In this document: positions 30,586-42,791 of the stretch, one piece after another
Layout: the number at the start of each line of letters is the position of its first letter
Position numbering within the stretch: the first letter of the stretch is position 1
Origin: Amphiura filiformis
Lineage: Eukaryota > Echinodermata > Ophiuroidea > Amphilepidida > Amphiuridae
Direction: 5' to 3'
Length of the DNA stretch: 64,000 bases
NCBI RefSeq assembly: GCF_039555335.1
Contig: NW_027305496.1
Span: 124,001 to 188,000 of the forward strand
Notes under the pieces: model-generated
What the model saw: only the letters and a program-made list of their open reading frames with translations
What the model was told of the DNA's origin: nothing
Database searches by the model: none
Program-made: the position numbers and the translations under genes

Positions 30586-33500
30586 ATGAAGCTCACAATT
30601 ACGACAGCAACGTTGTACCTTCTACTTAAATTAGTATTTTTAAGAACTCATACAAACGAGAAAGTTGTTTTCCCTGGCTTATTGAGTGGTGTGAATCCCA
30701 TCAGTACTTATACAGTATCCCAGTTGAAAAACAATGTATTTCATTCATTTGCCGTACTTGGTGTTACGCTGGGTCTTAATCCAGTTCAATTCTCACAATA
30801 CACCTTACCATGGTCCAATTCATGGCATTCAATTTCTTTCAATGAAAGCGCAGTATCGATGGTGGTAGCTAAGCAAACTGTCTTAAGGGCAGCTCACATC
30901 CCCCATACTTTCAGTATCATCAAGAGTGCCCCAAGTTATACGTGCACAAAATCCAACCTGGTACTCTCATATTTCCACTTGTTATTATTGATCAATGCTC
31001 ATGATATTGAACTTAATCCAGGGCCATACAAGCCTAAATTCCCATGCCAAGTATGTTCTCTTGCCGTTAAGTGGGGTCAGAAAGGTATAAGGTGCGACAG
31101 CTGTCTCAGCTGGTACCATGCCGATTGCATGGGAATGTCTACCCAAACTTACGAAAACTTGGATGGGAGTAAGGTGATATGGTACTGTGATGCTTGCGGT
31201 GAGGCCAACTACTCAGAGTGCCACTTGTTCAGTAACTCAAGCATTGAATGTTCTAATAGCTTTAGCAGCTTGGGTTCTGTGAATGAGGATGGTGGTCTAG
31301 TACTTGGCTCGCCTAGGGCATCGTCATCCCCTGTGAAGTTACCTGGCATAAATGTAAATGACCCAAAAACTAAGAACAAAAAGGTCCACAAAGTTGGATC
31401 TCTGAGGTTTCTGGTTGTTAATTTCCAGAGTGTTAGAGCGAAGCGAGAGGCGTTTCATGCTTGCATTGACACCAATAAGCCCCATGTCATAATTGGCACG
31501 GAGTCTTGGCTCAACGACTCTGTGAGTAACAGCGAGGTATTTCCACGGACTTTACAGCCATAAGAAAAGACAGGAACTCACACGATAGGAGAGGAGGTGT
31601 ATTTGTTGCTCTCTGAAATGACCTAATTGGTACTCACCAGGTTGATCTCGACACCGATTGCGAAATTGCTTGGGTACGCATTCAGCTTGTTGGGTGCAAG
31701 GACATCCTCATTGGTGCGTTTTATAGAACACCCAGCAATACTGACCCAAATTATTTGGAGATGTTAAGATCGTCTCTTGCTCGTATTAACATCACCAAGG
31801 GTACGACCGTGTGCTTAGGTGGAGATTTCAACCTGGGGGGTATCAATTGGCCCAATCATACTGTCAATCCTGGAGCTAGAGATGTTGGGCTATGTAAGCT
31901 CATGATTGAGATAGCCGAACAATTTAACCTAACCCAAATGGTAACTGAGCCAACAAGGGAGGATAAGATTTTAGACCTCTTTCTTACCTCCAATCCAACT
32001 TTGGTCAACAATGTTATGACCAACCCGGGGATTAGTGACCATGACGGAATCCCCATGATTGACATGGCAACATCTCCTACGCTTTTGAAATCTAAGCCTA
32101 GAAAAGTGTACAAATACCAAAAAGCCAATATAATGAAGGGTTGAAGAAAGATTTTATCAATCTCAGCTCCAAAATTTTGGCCTCAAATTCTTCCACTATT
32201 GAGGATGATTGGAAATTGTTTAAAGAATCTTTAACAAAGCTAGAAAATCTGGTAATGAAACTGACAAACAAAATTTCAGAAACATCCGTAAAGAAGTACA
32301 AAAAGACACTAAGGTGGCATACTGGAGATGGGTAAGATCCTCATGCATTGAGTCCCTAAGCAATTCTGGAGCGTCGTGAAGAAGTTACATAACGATAGTG
32401 TGGGCATTCCTGCTCTTAGAAGCAATGGCTCACTTATTAGTGATAGTGTTGGAAAAGCTGAAATCCTAAATCACCAGTTTGAATCGGTCTTTACCAATGA
32501 AAACCCTACCGATAACCTGCCCAAACAACAGTGTTATCCACCAATGCCTGATTTTGAAATATCCCAGGATGGGGTATTCAAATTACTGAATGATTTGGAA
32601 GTTAACAAGGCCCCAGGGCCGGACGGCATCCCAGCAAAAATCCTGAAATCTTTTGCCAAAGAACTCACACCGGCGTTGACACACATTTTCAGGAAGTCTT
32701 TAGACACAGGGTCCCTTCCTTCAGACTGGCTCACAGCTAACATCACCCCAACTTTTAAAAAAGGGGACAGAGCCACTGCATCAAATTACAGGCCTGTGTC
32801 TTTGACACCTATTTGTTGTAAACTGTTAGAACACATACTTCATAGCCAAATTATGCACCACTTTAATAATTTCAATGTCCTATCGGACAGGCAACACGGC
32901 TTCCGCCGTGGTCACTCGTGTGAGAGCCAATTAATCCTTACTGTCAACGACCTTGCTGAAGCCCTTGATTCCAAAACATCTGTAGATATGGTAATCATGG
33001 ACTTCAGCAAGGCGTTCGACACGGTTCCTCACCAGAGGCTGCTTTACAAGTTAGAAAAATATGGTATAACCGACAGGACTCATACATGGGTAAAAAAATT
33101 TTTAACACAGCGGAAACAGAGAGTTGTCGTGGATGGTGATCATTCACAGTGGGTGCCAGTTAGATCAGGCGTTCCCCAAGGCACCGTCCTCGGCCCCTTA
33201 TTGTTCTTAGCATATATAAACGACCTCCCTGGTAACATCTCGTCGGAGGTTCGTTTATTTGCTGATGACTGTGTATTATATCGCCCCATCCACGACAACT
33301 CTGATGTTTCTCGCCTTCAATCTGATCTTGATACCTTGCATATGTGGCAAAACAACTGGCAAATGCAATTTAATGCCAGTAAGTGTTTCACACTTAAATT
33401 GTCACATTCTAGAAGTAAGACTACCCATCAGTACAAACTAGGGCAGTCTGTGTTGCAAGAAACGGACTCACACTCATATCTGGGTATTCAAATAACAAAT

Positions 33501-34063
33501 AATCTTAAATGGGATAACCACATCAATCATGCCATCTCAAAAGCCAATCGAGTTCTAGGGGTAGTGCGTAGAAATTTGCATCCGTGTACCACTGAATTCA
33601 AATCAATTGCCTATAAGGCATTAGTGCGGCCGCACCTAGAGTATTATGGAACCGTATGGGATCCGCAACTAAAGAACACATACTTAAATTGGAGGCGGTG
33701 CAATGCAAAGCTGCAAGATTTGCCTGCAGAGATTACGACCAATATAGTAGTGTCACTAAAATGTTGACACAACTTGAATGGGACTCACTACAACTGCGTC
33801 GACAAGCTAGTCGCCTCACTCTGTTACACAAAAACACCACAGGTCAGGTCGCCATACCTGCTCAAAAATTTCTCATACCAGTCACCCGCCCCACTCGCCG
33901 TCAAAACGTCAAGGCATTTAACAGACCACGAGCCAACAAGAACTGTCTCAGAGACTCATTTTTTCCAAAAACAATCAATGAGTGGAATACCCTGCCTAAC
34001 AACATCATTAACATCGAAACAGCGGAAGCATTCAAACAAGAAGTAACCAACCACCTAGGCTAA
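30586..34063 (+). mobile_element. CR1-like LINE with 2A-type peptide, PHD finger, endonuclease and reverse transcriptase (frame-broken)
   Basis: Order of parts: ATG at 30586; a hydrophobic signal-like N-terminus (LYLLLKLVFL); DIELNPGP at residues 140-147, the 2A ribosome-skipping core; a PHD finger (CQVC, CDSC, WYHADC, WYCDAC, residues about 153-205); the start of an exonuclease-endonuclease-phosphatase domain (LRFLVVNFQSVRAKR), continued in other frames with CLGGDFNLGGINWP and GISDHDG; reverse transcriptase 32376-33767 with NKAPGPDGIPAKIL, SGVPQGTVLGP and LFADDC (FADD at 33258-33269); and a C-terminal domain in another frame to 34063. Breaks near 31.55, 31.62, 32.14, 32.33 and 33.7 kb make it inactive. 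2A in non-LTR elements is known from sea urchin and other animals. Confidence 0.92.
31003..31026 (+). other. 2A-like translational recoding motif
   Basis: Encodes DIELNPGP, preceded by a leucine-rich stretch (FHLLLLINAH). It fits the consensus D-V/I-E-x-N-P-G-P, in which the ribosome skips the Gly-Pro bond. Here it would separate a 146-residue signal-like leader from the PHD-endonuclease-RT part. Confidence 0.85.
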
Positions 34064-34239
34064 GAAAACAGCAAAAACTCCAAGATTAATAGCTCTCTCA
34101 GCGCTCTCACATTCCTTTGCGTTTGGCTTCAGAAGAGGCGTTGCGGAGTATTACGTCAAAGTCAAAACAAAACACATCGATCAATTGTATCACATCACAC
34201 CGAGAAAAAAAGTTGCATGTAGGTAGATTATATTTTGAT

Positions 34240-35520
34240 AGGCATACTTACTTACTTGGTATACTTACTTGGTATACTTGGTAGATTAGTCCTTCATTCC
34301 TATCGGCAGGACTCTCAAATTCTTCTTAAAAGATGCCACAGTGGGTGCAGTCACTACTTGCTCTGGTAATTGGTTCCAATGCTTTACCACCCTGTTTGAG
34401 TAGAAGTGGTTTGCAAGTTGTGTTCTGGAACGCCTTTGGAATAATTTCATGGAATGGCCTCTGAGACTTTTGTGGGGGAGGGAGAAGAACTTGTCAGCAT
34501 CTGTCTTATAATACCCATGAAGGAATTTATAAGTGTCTATCAAATCTGTCTTGAGTCTTCTGTTCTCCAAAGATTCCATTTGGATATCACTCTTGCAAAG
34601 GCGTAAACATTTGGACTGCACTTTCTCTATTGCTTCAATATCTTTCTTATATTGAGGACTCCACGCGTTGATGCATATTCCAATGCTGGACGCACTAAGG
34701 ACTGGTAGAGAATAGAGACTTTATTTTCATCCAATCCAGTGAAACAGCGCTTGAAACATCGCTATCTTCCGTGGGCCTTTTTAATAATATCTTGAACATG
34801 CATAGTAGAGGTGAGGGTGTTGCTAACTGTGATCCCCAAATCTTTCTGGTTGCTCACTTCCTGCAGGTAGACACCATTTAGTGAATACTGGTAATGAAGG
34901 GCTGCCTTGATGCGGAGAACTACACACTTATCGGCGTTGAAGTCCAATAACCACATCTTGGACCACGCAGAAAGGGCGTTGAGGTCACGTTGCAAGTCGT
35001 CACAATCGGCTTTAGTGTCTATCAGGTTGTAAACTTTGGGGTCGCCGGCAAACATTTTAGCGACGGAGGCTGAAATCATGTCGGGATGTCATTCACGAAG
35101 AGGAGAAACAACACGGACCCAGTATCGATCCCTGAGGGACCCCGCTGGTAACTTTTTTCCAACTGGAGGCTCCATTTCTCAAGATCACCCTTTGTCTTCT
35201 ACCGGTGAGAAATCCTTTTATCCAAGACAGCAGATGCCCCCGGACACCAAGATGATTTAATTTGTACAGAAGGCGGGCATGTGGCACTGTGTCGAACGCT
35301 TTCCGAAGTCTAAGTAGACTGCGTCGACACCATTCTCATTATCATAGGCTGTGGTCCAGTCAAAATACACTCCAGAAGCTGGGTGACACAAGAGCATCTC
35401 TTCTGAAATCCGTGTTGATGGCAAGAAATCAGATCATTGTCGAGAATAAACTCCATAAGCTGGTCATAGATGACACGCTCCAGCAACTTAACCACTTGAC
35501 TTGTGAGTGAAACAGGCCCA
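34240..35520 (-). mobile_element. Second LINE remnant (reverse transcriptase to 3' end), opposite orientation
   Basis: On the minus strand: LISCHQHGFQKRCSCVTQLL, GFLTGRRQRV, SGVPQGSILGP, then a degenerate catalytic box MFAGDPKVY in place of F/YADD, WLLDFNADKC, and a C-terminal LVVKHWNQLP-type domain (SNRVVKHWNQLPEQVV), in at least three frames. It is 5'-truncated and not the same subfamily as its neighbour, which it meets tail to tail. Confidence 0.85.
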
Positions 35521-37139
35521 ATTGCCTTATTGCCTATCGATCATGCATTTCGATTGGAATTGGATTGATTGTCATGATTGTCATGTCATGCATGGGTGAA
35601 TGAATGTCATCCCGACCCCGGATGTCATCGGCTTAAAATAATCATTTATTGACAAGGTTACCCCTGCGTCCCCTAGCCGCTTGTTTTTAACATTTATACA
35701 ATCTCCATGAACTTAATGTCACAGTCAAAACAGAGAGGTTTAAAAGATTATTTTTTAAGCTTACCGTTTGAGTTTCATTCATGCAATCGATCGGGTGATT
35801 ACTTTTCTAAACAAGTTGCCTTCCTGTTACGCCCAATAATTCTAATATCAAGTTTACAAAATCCATGATGTTGCATTTTTTTAAAGAAAAGGGGACCAGC
35901 AATGCAAAATATAACAGTGCAAAGCATTTATCATTTTGTAGCTTGATATAATGATATTTGTCACTTAAAAATAATAGAAAAATGAAAGGTTTTTGTTTCA
36001 GAAAATCCCAAATTAAATGTGATATCACAAAAAACGGCAACAGGGCTTGTGAACTTTTGACCTTTGACCAATTAAATAATGTTTGACAAGTTGACCCAGC
36101 TGGCCGGCAGAAGAAACAACAGGGATCCGACCCTGGGGCAAGTAATTTTCATGTTCTTTGTCAGAACTGAGTCCATGTGAAGACTGTAGAGTTATTCGAC
36201 TCATGAATTTGTGCTTCAAGAGTTACTGATTTAAGTGGTAAGTTTCTAAACACATCAGGGGGTGAATTTTAGCTGAGATTGATAAGCTTATTTTAAAATT
36301 AAAAATATTTTCGATTTTGATTTCGATTTTCATATTAAACATTACATATTAAATTTAAAAGTTCAAACAAAAGCTTTCTTTGTTTGACTCTTTATCATGA
36401 TTATGTCCATAATAAATGGCAGCTACAAATTACATTGTATATAACTTTTTTCTGTAAACTTTTGATGAGAGCTTGCTCGAGAAGTCTAGCCAAGAATTTG
36501 CTCACCGATCATTCTAGTCCTGCCAGCGCCAGCAAACTTCAGTCTTTATCATAAACATTTGCTAGTCAGCCAAATTCGCCGACAATGTCAATGCATATTT
36601 ACATAGAAATTTAAAACAGCTGGCCGAAGAAGGAAACGTACATAAATATGTTTTCTATACATGACCCAAATATGTGATTTTTTATGGTGATAAGTCACTC
36701 GCACATGGAATTTTAGAGGGGTTTGGATAGCAGTTCCATTAAAAAAAAGCTGCTACATGTATCATAATGAGACTAAGATCTAGAAACACCCCCCGAAATG
36801 CCGTTTTGGGGAATTTTGCTAGCTGAAACTTTTTGAAGAAAAGTCAATCTTTGACAAGATGTAACTTTGCTACGGAAAGTGCTGTGAAAAAATGGTTTTC
36901 AGTTTTGGCTTTGTTTACTCAAGGGCTTTAATTTGATATATGAAATTATGCAGTTTGATGGCAAATTTGAATTCACCTAGCTATCATAATGACAGAGCTA
37001 CGGACCTGATCTAGGTATGACGAGTTACAGTTACTGGAACTACGATCATTCATGCCGATAGCTTCACATTCTAAGATTATTCTAGGCTAAAGACCATTGC
37101 ATTCAAAATCTAGTCGGATTCGCTGAAGCATGACACCGT
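35521..37139. other. No gene seen
   Basis: AT-rich intergenic sequence with no open frame or repeat I can assign. Confidence 0.4.
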
Positions 37140-38345
37140 GTTTACAATGGAAGTTCAGAAGTAAACACAGCCGATCACACCAGGTGATTGCATCCAAAAT
37201 GTAGCTAAACTTACACTTCAGCAAAATTTTAGTAGACTGTCCAAAATAGGCAAATCTTACTCAAAGTCAAAAGATACAGTTGACTAAGCGAAATAACTAT
37301 CATCCAAATTTCAACATTAACAGAATAAATAACCTCCGGTGCATAAAAAAAATTGCACCGCTGTCCGACCGAAAAAAGATAGCAACGCACTCTAGCATCG
37401 AATGCGTAACTATCATGTGCAAATTCGAAGAGTTCTTGAGTAAATGAGAGCTCGAGATCGTATTTTAATCGTACAACGCGTACCGTGCAAAATTATAATT
37501 AATACATTTTCACTTGCCGAGTGTCACAGTGCATTTCAAAACATTAAATGTGCAATTTTTGCACTGTCATGTTGTTTTGAACTTTTGCTCTTCGCGTTAC
37601 CTTGCTACGTGCCTGCTAGGCTGCTATGCACTATATACATGTATACATGTGTACACTTAATAAGTATTTTTGATGCAATCGCCCGTCATGATCAGCTGTG
37701 TTTACTCCAAGAATTCTAGCTTCGAATTTGCGGACGATACGCATTCGATGCTAGAGTACGGTTAGTTGCTATTGTTTTTCAGTCGGACAGCATTGACGCT
37801 TTTTGCAACGGATGTTATTTATTCTGTTAAGGGGGTACTACACCCCTCGATAAATTTGTGTCTATTTTTGCATTTTTCTCAAAAACTAATAACACAGCTG
37901 TAACAAAAGTTATGTATATTATAGGGGCAAGGATTCCAATTACTCCACTGGAATTTCAGTGACCCATGACAAGCGGCTCGTTATTTATAATAAGAAAAGA
38001 GGTACCACTAGGATGTACCTCATTTCCAATCACATATGCTGAACCGCTTGCCGTGAGTCACTGAAATTTCAGTATACATGTAGTAATTGGATTCCTTGCC
38101 CCAATAATTTTTGTTACCAGTGTGTTATTATTTTTTGAGAAAAATGCAAAAATAGTCACAAATTTACCACAAGGGTGTAGTACCCCCTTAATGTTGAAAT
38201 TTGGACTCATGAAAGTTATTTCGATGAATCAAAGTTGTATATTTTGAGTAAAATTTGCCTATTTTAAACGTCTAAAATTAGATTGAAGTCAAGTGTAATC
38301 ACATTTTTTATGCAATATCCCGTCATGATCGGCTGTGTTTACTTC
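37140..38345. repeat. Large inverted repeat interrupted by a MITE
   Basis: Arms share CAGAAGTAAACACAGCCGAT, CATCCAAATTTCAACATTAA and GCACTCTAGCATCGAATGCG with their inverse complements at 37,735-38,345. The right arm is split by a TTAA-flanked MITE at 37,831. Confidence 0.8.
37831..38187. mobile_element. piggyBac-like MITE, family C
   Basis: Ends GGGGGTACTACACCCC and GGGTGTAGTACCCCC lie between TTAA (37827-37830) and TTAA (38188-38191). The opposite arm of the surrounding inverted repeat preserves the empty site TTCTGTTAATGTTG, proving a TTAA target duplication. Confidence 0.92.
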
Positions 38346-39189
38346 TGAACTAACTGAGAGCTTGAAAATCTGAAAAAATCTGAAATTTTTTGCAATATAT
38401 TTTGAAAATGTTTCTGAATATTTTTCAAAAAAAATCCAGTCAAAATCAGTCAACTTCAGACAAAACATGGATTTTTTTTTTGGTAAATGAAATCTTGACA
38501 ACGCAAAATCTGGATCGATTTGGCCTGTGTTTTTTTTTCTATCTGCTGCCAATCCTGGTTGACAAGAGCCCAATTGTGTAATTTAAAAACCATAATTATG
38601 AGTATATATAAAATCTAATAATTTTAATTAATTTTTCCTTTTTTTACAGGAAGTTACCAAATTCTGTTATCTATTCCAGCTCCAGTTACACCTCATTAAT
38701 GTCCCTGGACCTTTGGATGTATTGAAATACATTTATGTATGGCATTTTACTCAATATAACAGGGCTGGAATGCTAGTGTTCTAGCCCTTACAATAAACAT
38801 CTAGGCCTAATTCTATCCAGGAAAATATGCATGAGGTTCATTTGTACGGTGATCACCACGTAACGTCACTGGAGTTGGAATGGATAATAGAGAGAATGAA
38901 CTCTGTTGTAGGAGTCTTGGGTGTAGGAATCAAAAGACTCTAATTTTGTTTGATCTGATTGATTACCATAATTAAGTAAAATGTAAATTACTTTTGAGCT
39001 TATTTTATACAGGAGGAAATTGTTCCATGCAGTGAAAAAGGCTCACATTTTGTAAAACCAATAATCACTATATCCTGTAATTAACTTTAAAACTAATTAA
39101 TGCCTGTTTTCCTTTTGTACACACAGGAAGTTTGTTTTCATGATCACTGGCAATTCATCACTGATAGCGTGGAGTTCGGATGAGTTATA

Positions 39190-42100
39190 ATGGTGAATAA
39201 AAGAAAGAAAGGAAAGAAGGACACTGGAAATGAAAGAGAGAAAGGAAAGAAAGATAGCAAGAAAGTGGTTGATATGTTACCAACTTGTAGCACCACCAAA
39301 GAGGAGACTCGGAATGAAAGGAAGACAAGAATGAAGGAAAAGAATGAAGACAAAAAATTAGTTGGTCTGCTACCTACATGTAGCACCGCCATGGAGGAGA
39401 CTGGGAATGAAAGAAAAAAAGGATTGAAGGAAAGAAAAGAAAACAAGAACATGGTTGATATGTTACCTACATGTAGCACCGCCATGGAGGAGACTGAGGA
39501 TGAAAGAAAGAAAGGAAAGAAGAAAAAGAAAGAAAGCAAGAAACAGCTTGGTCTGACGAGGAGTGGAAGAAAGAAAGGAAAGGATGAAAGAACAAAAGGA
39601 AAGCAGAAGAATGAAAGCAAGAAACAGGTTGGTCTGTTACCAAAATGTACAAAATGTAGCATCACCGCCACTGGGAATGGAAGAAAGAAAGGAAAGCAGG
39701 AAAAGAACGACAATGAGCAAATGGTTGATATGATACCTAGTACCACCATGGAGGAGTCTTGGGATGAAATAGAGAAAAGAAAAAACGCAGAGAAAGAACG
39801 CAAGAAACTGATCGGTATGTTACCCATCACCATGGAGGAGACGGGGGATGTCGGTATTCCTGTGGGACAGCTGACGGACGATGCATTGCTCATCATTTTC
39901 TCTCAACTCTCTATCAAGGAGAGGGTTGCTTCTATATCAAGGTATGAGCCCAAACATGGCTGTTCCTTTTGAACTGCATACACCCCTGATTGAAGACATG
40001 ACACAGGGGATGTAGATTTCAGGGTCACCCATTTAGGTAACCCCATTTGAAATTCACACTCCCTGTGTGGTAGATTAAGGTGGTGTCTTCCATAGGGGGT
40101 GTATGGATTTCAACTGGAATAGCCCAATATATTAAGTGTTTGTGTCGGACTTGACTCCCAGAATCTAGAAACTGATTGGACACAGTTGTGTCTGAAATTA
40201 AGGGGAGACTAGCTATAGTTGGTAGATTTTCATTATCTTAATCAATTAGGCCTACATTGTTGGCCAAAAATAAGGTTTGTCTCAATACTCGCGCACGCAT
40301 TTGTAAAATCGCACGATTTGAAAAAAAAAAGAAATGCAGATTTATTTTTTATTTCAAAAATTCGGCAAAATCAGATTTTTTTCTCAAAATACCATAAAAA
40401 TACCAAGTCGGGAATAAAAAAAAGTTGCATTTCGTATTTGTTTTCAAACCACTCGTGAGCTTTGAGACAAACTTTTTTTTTGGCCTTATTGAAAAATAAC
40501 ACTTTGATGTTTTGCAAAAGTTCATTCTACAAATCATATAGGCCTACTTTGAAAACTTGCTTGATTTATTGTTGTGAATGAGATGTACGTTTTACATTCA
40601 ATATTGTTTCAGTCCTCTTTACAACATAACTCAAGAACCACAGGACCTACAAAAGTATATCCGTGATATTTGAATTCTTCTACAAACTCGTTATGAAATG
40701 ATCAATGCAATTTGTGCCAAAGCTCACTACCATTCGCAAGATGCTGTGAACTACCAAATCACAACAGTTGCTAACCTTAAGGCGAGTCAGAGCAGTGTCT
40801 GAGCTAGCAGTGTTTGTGCTCACATATTGAGAAAAAAAAGCACACACTCACAGGGATTTCATGTGGAATAGCCAATTTATTAGTACAATTCAGTAACCTT
40901 CATCTATGTCTTGTTTTGTTCTTTACTCAGAGTTTGTAAAAGATGGAATCGTGTCGTCAAAGTCGGTGCCATTTGGAGGCATGTAGACATGTGGGAATGG
41001 CAAGAAGTGGTACCGTCGAGCGTGAGACGAAGCCGTAAACTCAACAAACCCTACACACGAAGACAGGCGAAAATAGAAGCACCGGCAAAGGTCACGTTTG
41101 AATTACGCCCAATGATAAAGAAGGAGAGAAAAGCATTGAAATTTCTCCAAACATATATTAGCGGGTCTCTACGAACCTTAAACTTGTGCGTCGTGAGCGA
41201 CAATATTTTGCAATTTCTGCGAGATAATTGTCCCAAGTTGGAAATCCTTACGCTAGGTAGTAGTTTTGAGCATAGAGATTTCCTTCCCGCTCCTGGGATA
41301 AGAAATGTAGATTTTTCGCTGGTACCCAGTAGCGTAGTCAGGCTTAAGATACAAAGCGGCTGGGCTGAAAGAGGTAAAGTTGTCCCTCCCAACCCACTGG
41401 AAGGGCTTGCCAAAGATCCATTCCCCAACATGAAGGAGCTGATTCTGGAGCGGCACGTATCATATCCAGCAGAGCTGTTCCAGCGATTAAGCCATTGCAC
41501 CGCATTGAAATCACTCTCGCTAATCTCCTTTGAGAGGGTCAGCGATTTCGCGGTCCTCGCCAAAGGTTTGGCTGGGCTAGAGGAACTTTGTCTTCAAAGC
41601 TGTATTCGGGAGAACGCCGCCACAAAAAAGGTTCTGTTCCAAATTGCGGACAACATGACGTCGCTTACACATATTAAGTTACGTGCCGGGCCGACTCCGC
41701 AAGACGAGCAAGTGTCAGTTGACAGTGGGATAAGCAGGTTGCGATCCTGCAAGAACTTAAGGCAGGTGTGGTTGGAAAATCTCCACACCTTTTCCATCTC
41801 GGGATTCAAGACACTCACGACAGGACTCCCAAATCTCCAAGAGATCGTCCTAGTCGACTGCGACCGAGTCGACGATGCATTCTTGGAGCACATCCAAAAT
41901 CAGTTGAAGTCTTTGAAGCTGCTGCGACTAATCCGATGCGTGCAGCTCACTGACTTCGGTACGAAGTTCCTCCTACATCATCCATCGGTAGAGCATCTAG
42001 AGATCGTCGGGAAACTCCAGACCACCCGTGTGTTCCCAACGCCAAAGATCATCTGTGAGATTGCCGAGTCGATGGAGTCTCTGAAGACTCTGAAGGTCCT

Positions 42101-42257
42101 CATCACAGGTCATCCACCCACAGATGTGCTGAAGCCTCATTTCCATCAACTGAAGAACATGAGACCGGAGATGGAGATCAGGATATACCTAAGACCGGAT
42201 GTAGAGATGGAGCTATTTGGATGTAGGTGCAGTTATGAAGATGATACTAGCGGATAA
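39190..42257 (+). CDS. F-box and leucine-rich-repeat protein with lysine-rich repeated N-terminus
   Basis: Two exons, 39190-39941 and 40931-42257, joined ATCAAG|GTATGA to TTACTCAG|AGTT, give about 692 residues. Residues 1-225 are five or six repeats of roughly 36 residues rich in Lys and Glu with the recurrent cores LLPTCSTAMEET and NERKKGKK. Residues 226-275 are an F-box (GQLTDDALLIIFSQLSIKER then VCKRWNRVVKVGAIWRHVDM), the Skp1-binding domain of SCF ubiquitin ligases. The rest has irregular leucine-rich repeats such as LEELCLQSC, LQEIVLVDCDRVDD and LKLLRLIRCVQLTDFG, the likely substrate-binding part. It resembles FBXL proteins but I cannot name an ortholog. The F-box is split by the intron. 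An AG at 39126 may end a 5' untranslated intron. Confidence 0.88.
39963..40126. mobile_element. Foldback MITE, family B, in the F-box gene intron
   Basis: TTTTGAACTGCATACACCCC to TTTCAACTGGAATAGCCC. It starts only about 20 bp after the exon 1 donor. Confidence 0.85.
40258..40489. mobile_element. Oligo-A-ended MITE, family D, in the F-box gene intron
   Basis: TTGGCCAAAAATAAGGTTTG then TCTCA on the left; TGAGACAAACTTTTTTTTTG then GCCTTA on the right. Confidence 0.75.
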
Positions 42258-42444
42258 ATTTATGGAGTCATTGAGCGCACTTTCGACTATTTTGATTGGT
42301 TACAAAGAGAAGTATATCATGTATTGAGCCAATCACAGATTATGGTAAAGATAGTTAGTTGCTGTAGGTTGAGAGATCTAGAAGCTGTGTTTTGATTGCT
42401 CACTCAGATGATTAGGGACCATTCACAAACACTTGTTAGGGGGG

Positions 42445-42690
42445 CCTGATGCAAAAAGGACAGCCCCTTAAAATATTTGACCCTCCTAAGGGGGGCCCTG
42501 AAAAAATGACCAAACATTTTCCTGGGAAAATTGAGTTTATATGCTTTTCTATGGGGTTGACCCAAAATTTTCATGTCAAAAAGGGGGAGGCCCTGAAATT
42601 TTTGAGGTGTGTAAAGGGGGGGGGGCCGAAAAATTTTCGTGATTTTTGCATCAGCCCCCCCGCTTACAAGTGTTTGTGAACAGTCCCTTA
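42445..42690. repeat. Low-complexity inverted repeat after the F-box gene
   Basis: GTTAGGGGGGCCTGATGCAA near 42,436 and GCATCAGCCCCCCCGCTTAC near 42,648 face each other, with CACAAACACTTG and CAAGTGTTTGTG outside. It is probably a MITE of about 245 bp. Confidence 0.6.
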
Positions 42691-42791
42691 TATCATGTGA
42701 TTAACCAATCAAGGGCTCTATGTAAGGAAATCAGTAGTTGTACCAGAGAAGATGTAACATTTATTATATCTTCTGTGGTTGTACATACATG

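Noticed and set aside
39144..39896. 250-codon minus-strand frame rich in Phe, Ser and Leu
   Set aside because: It is the shadow of the Lys/Glu-rich repeats in exon 1 of the F-box gene, which has a proper F-box and splice junction on the plus strand.
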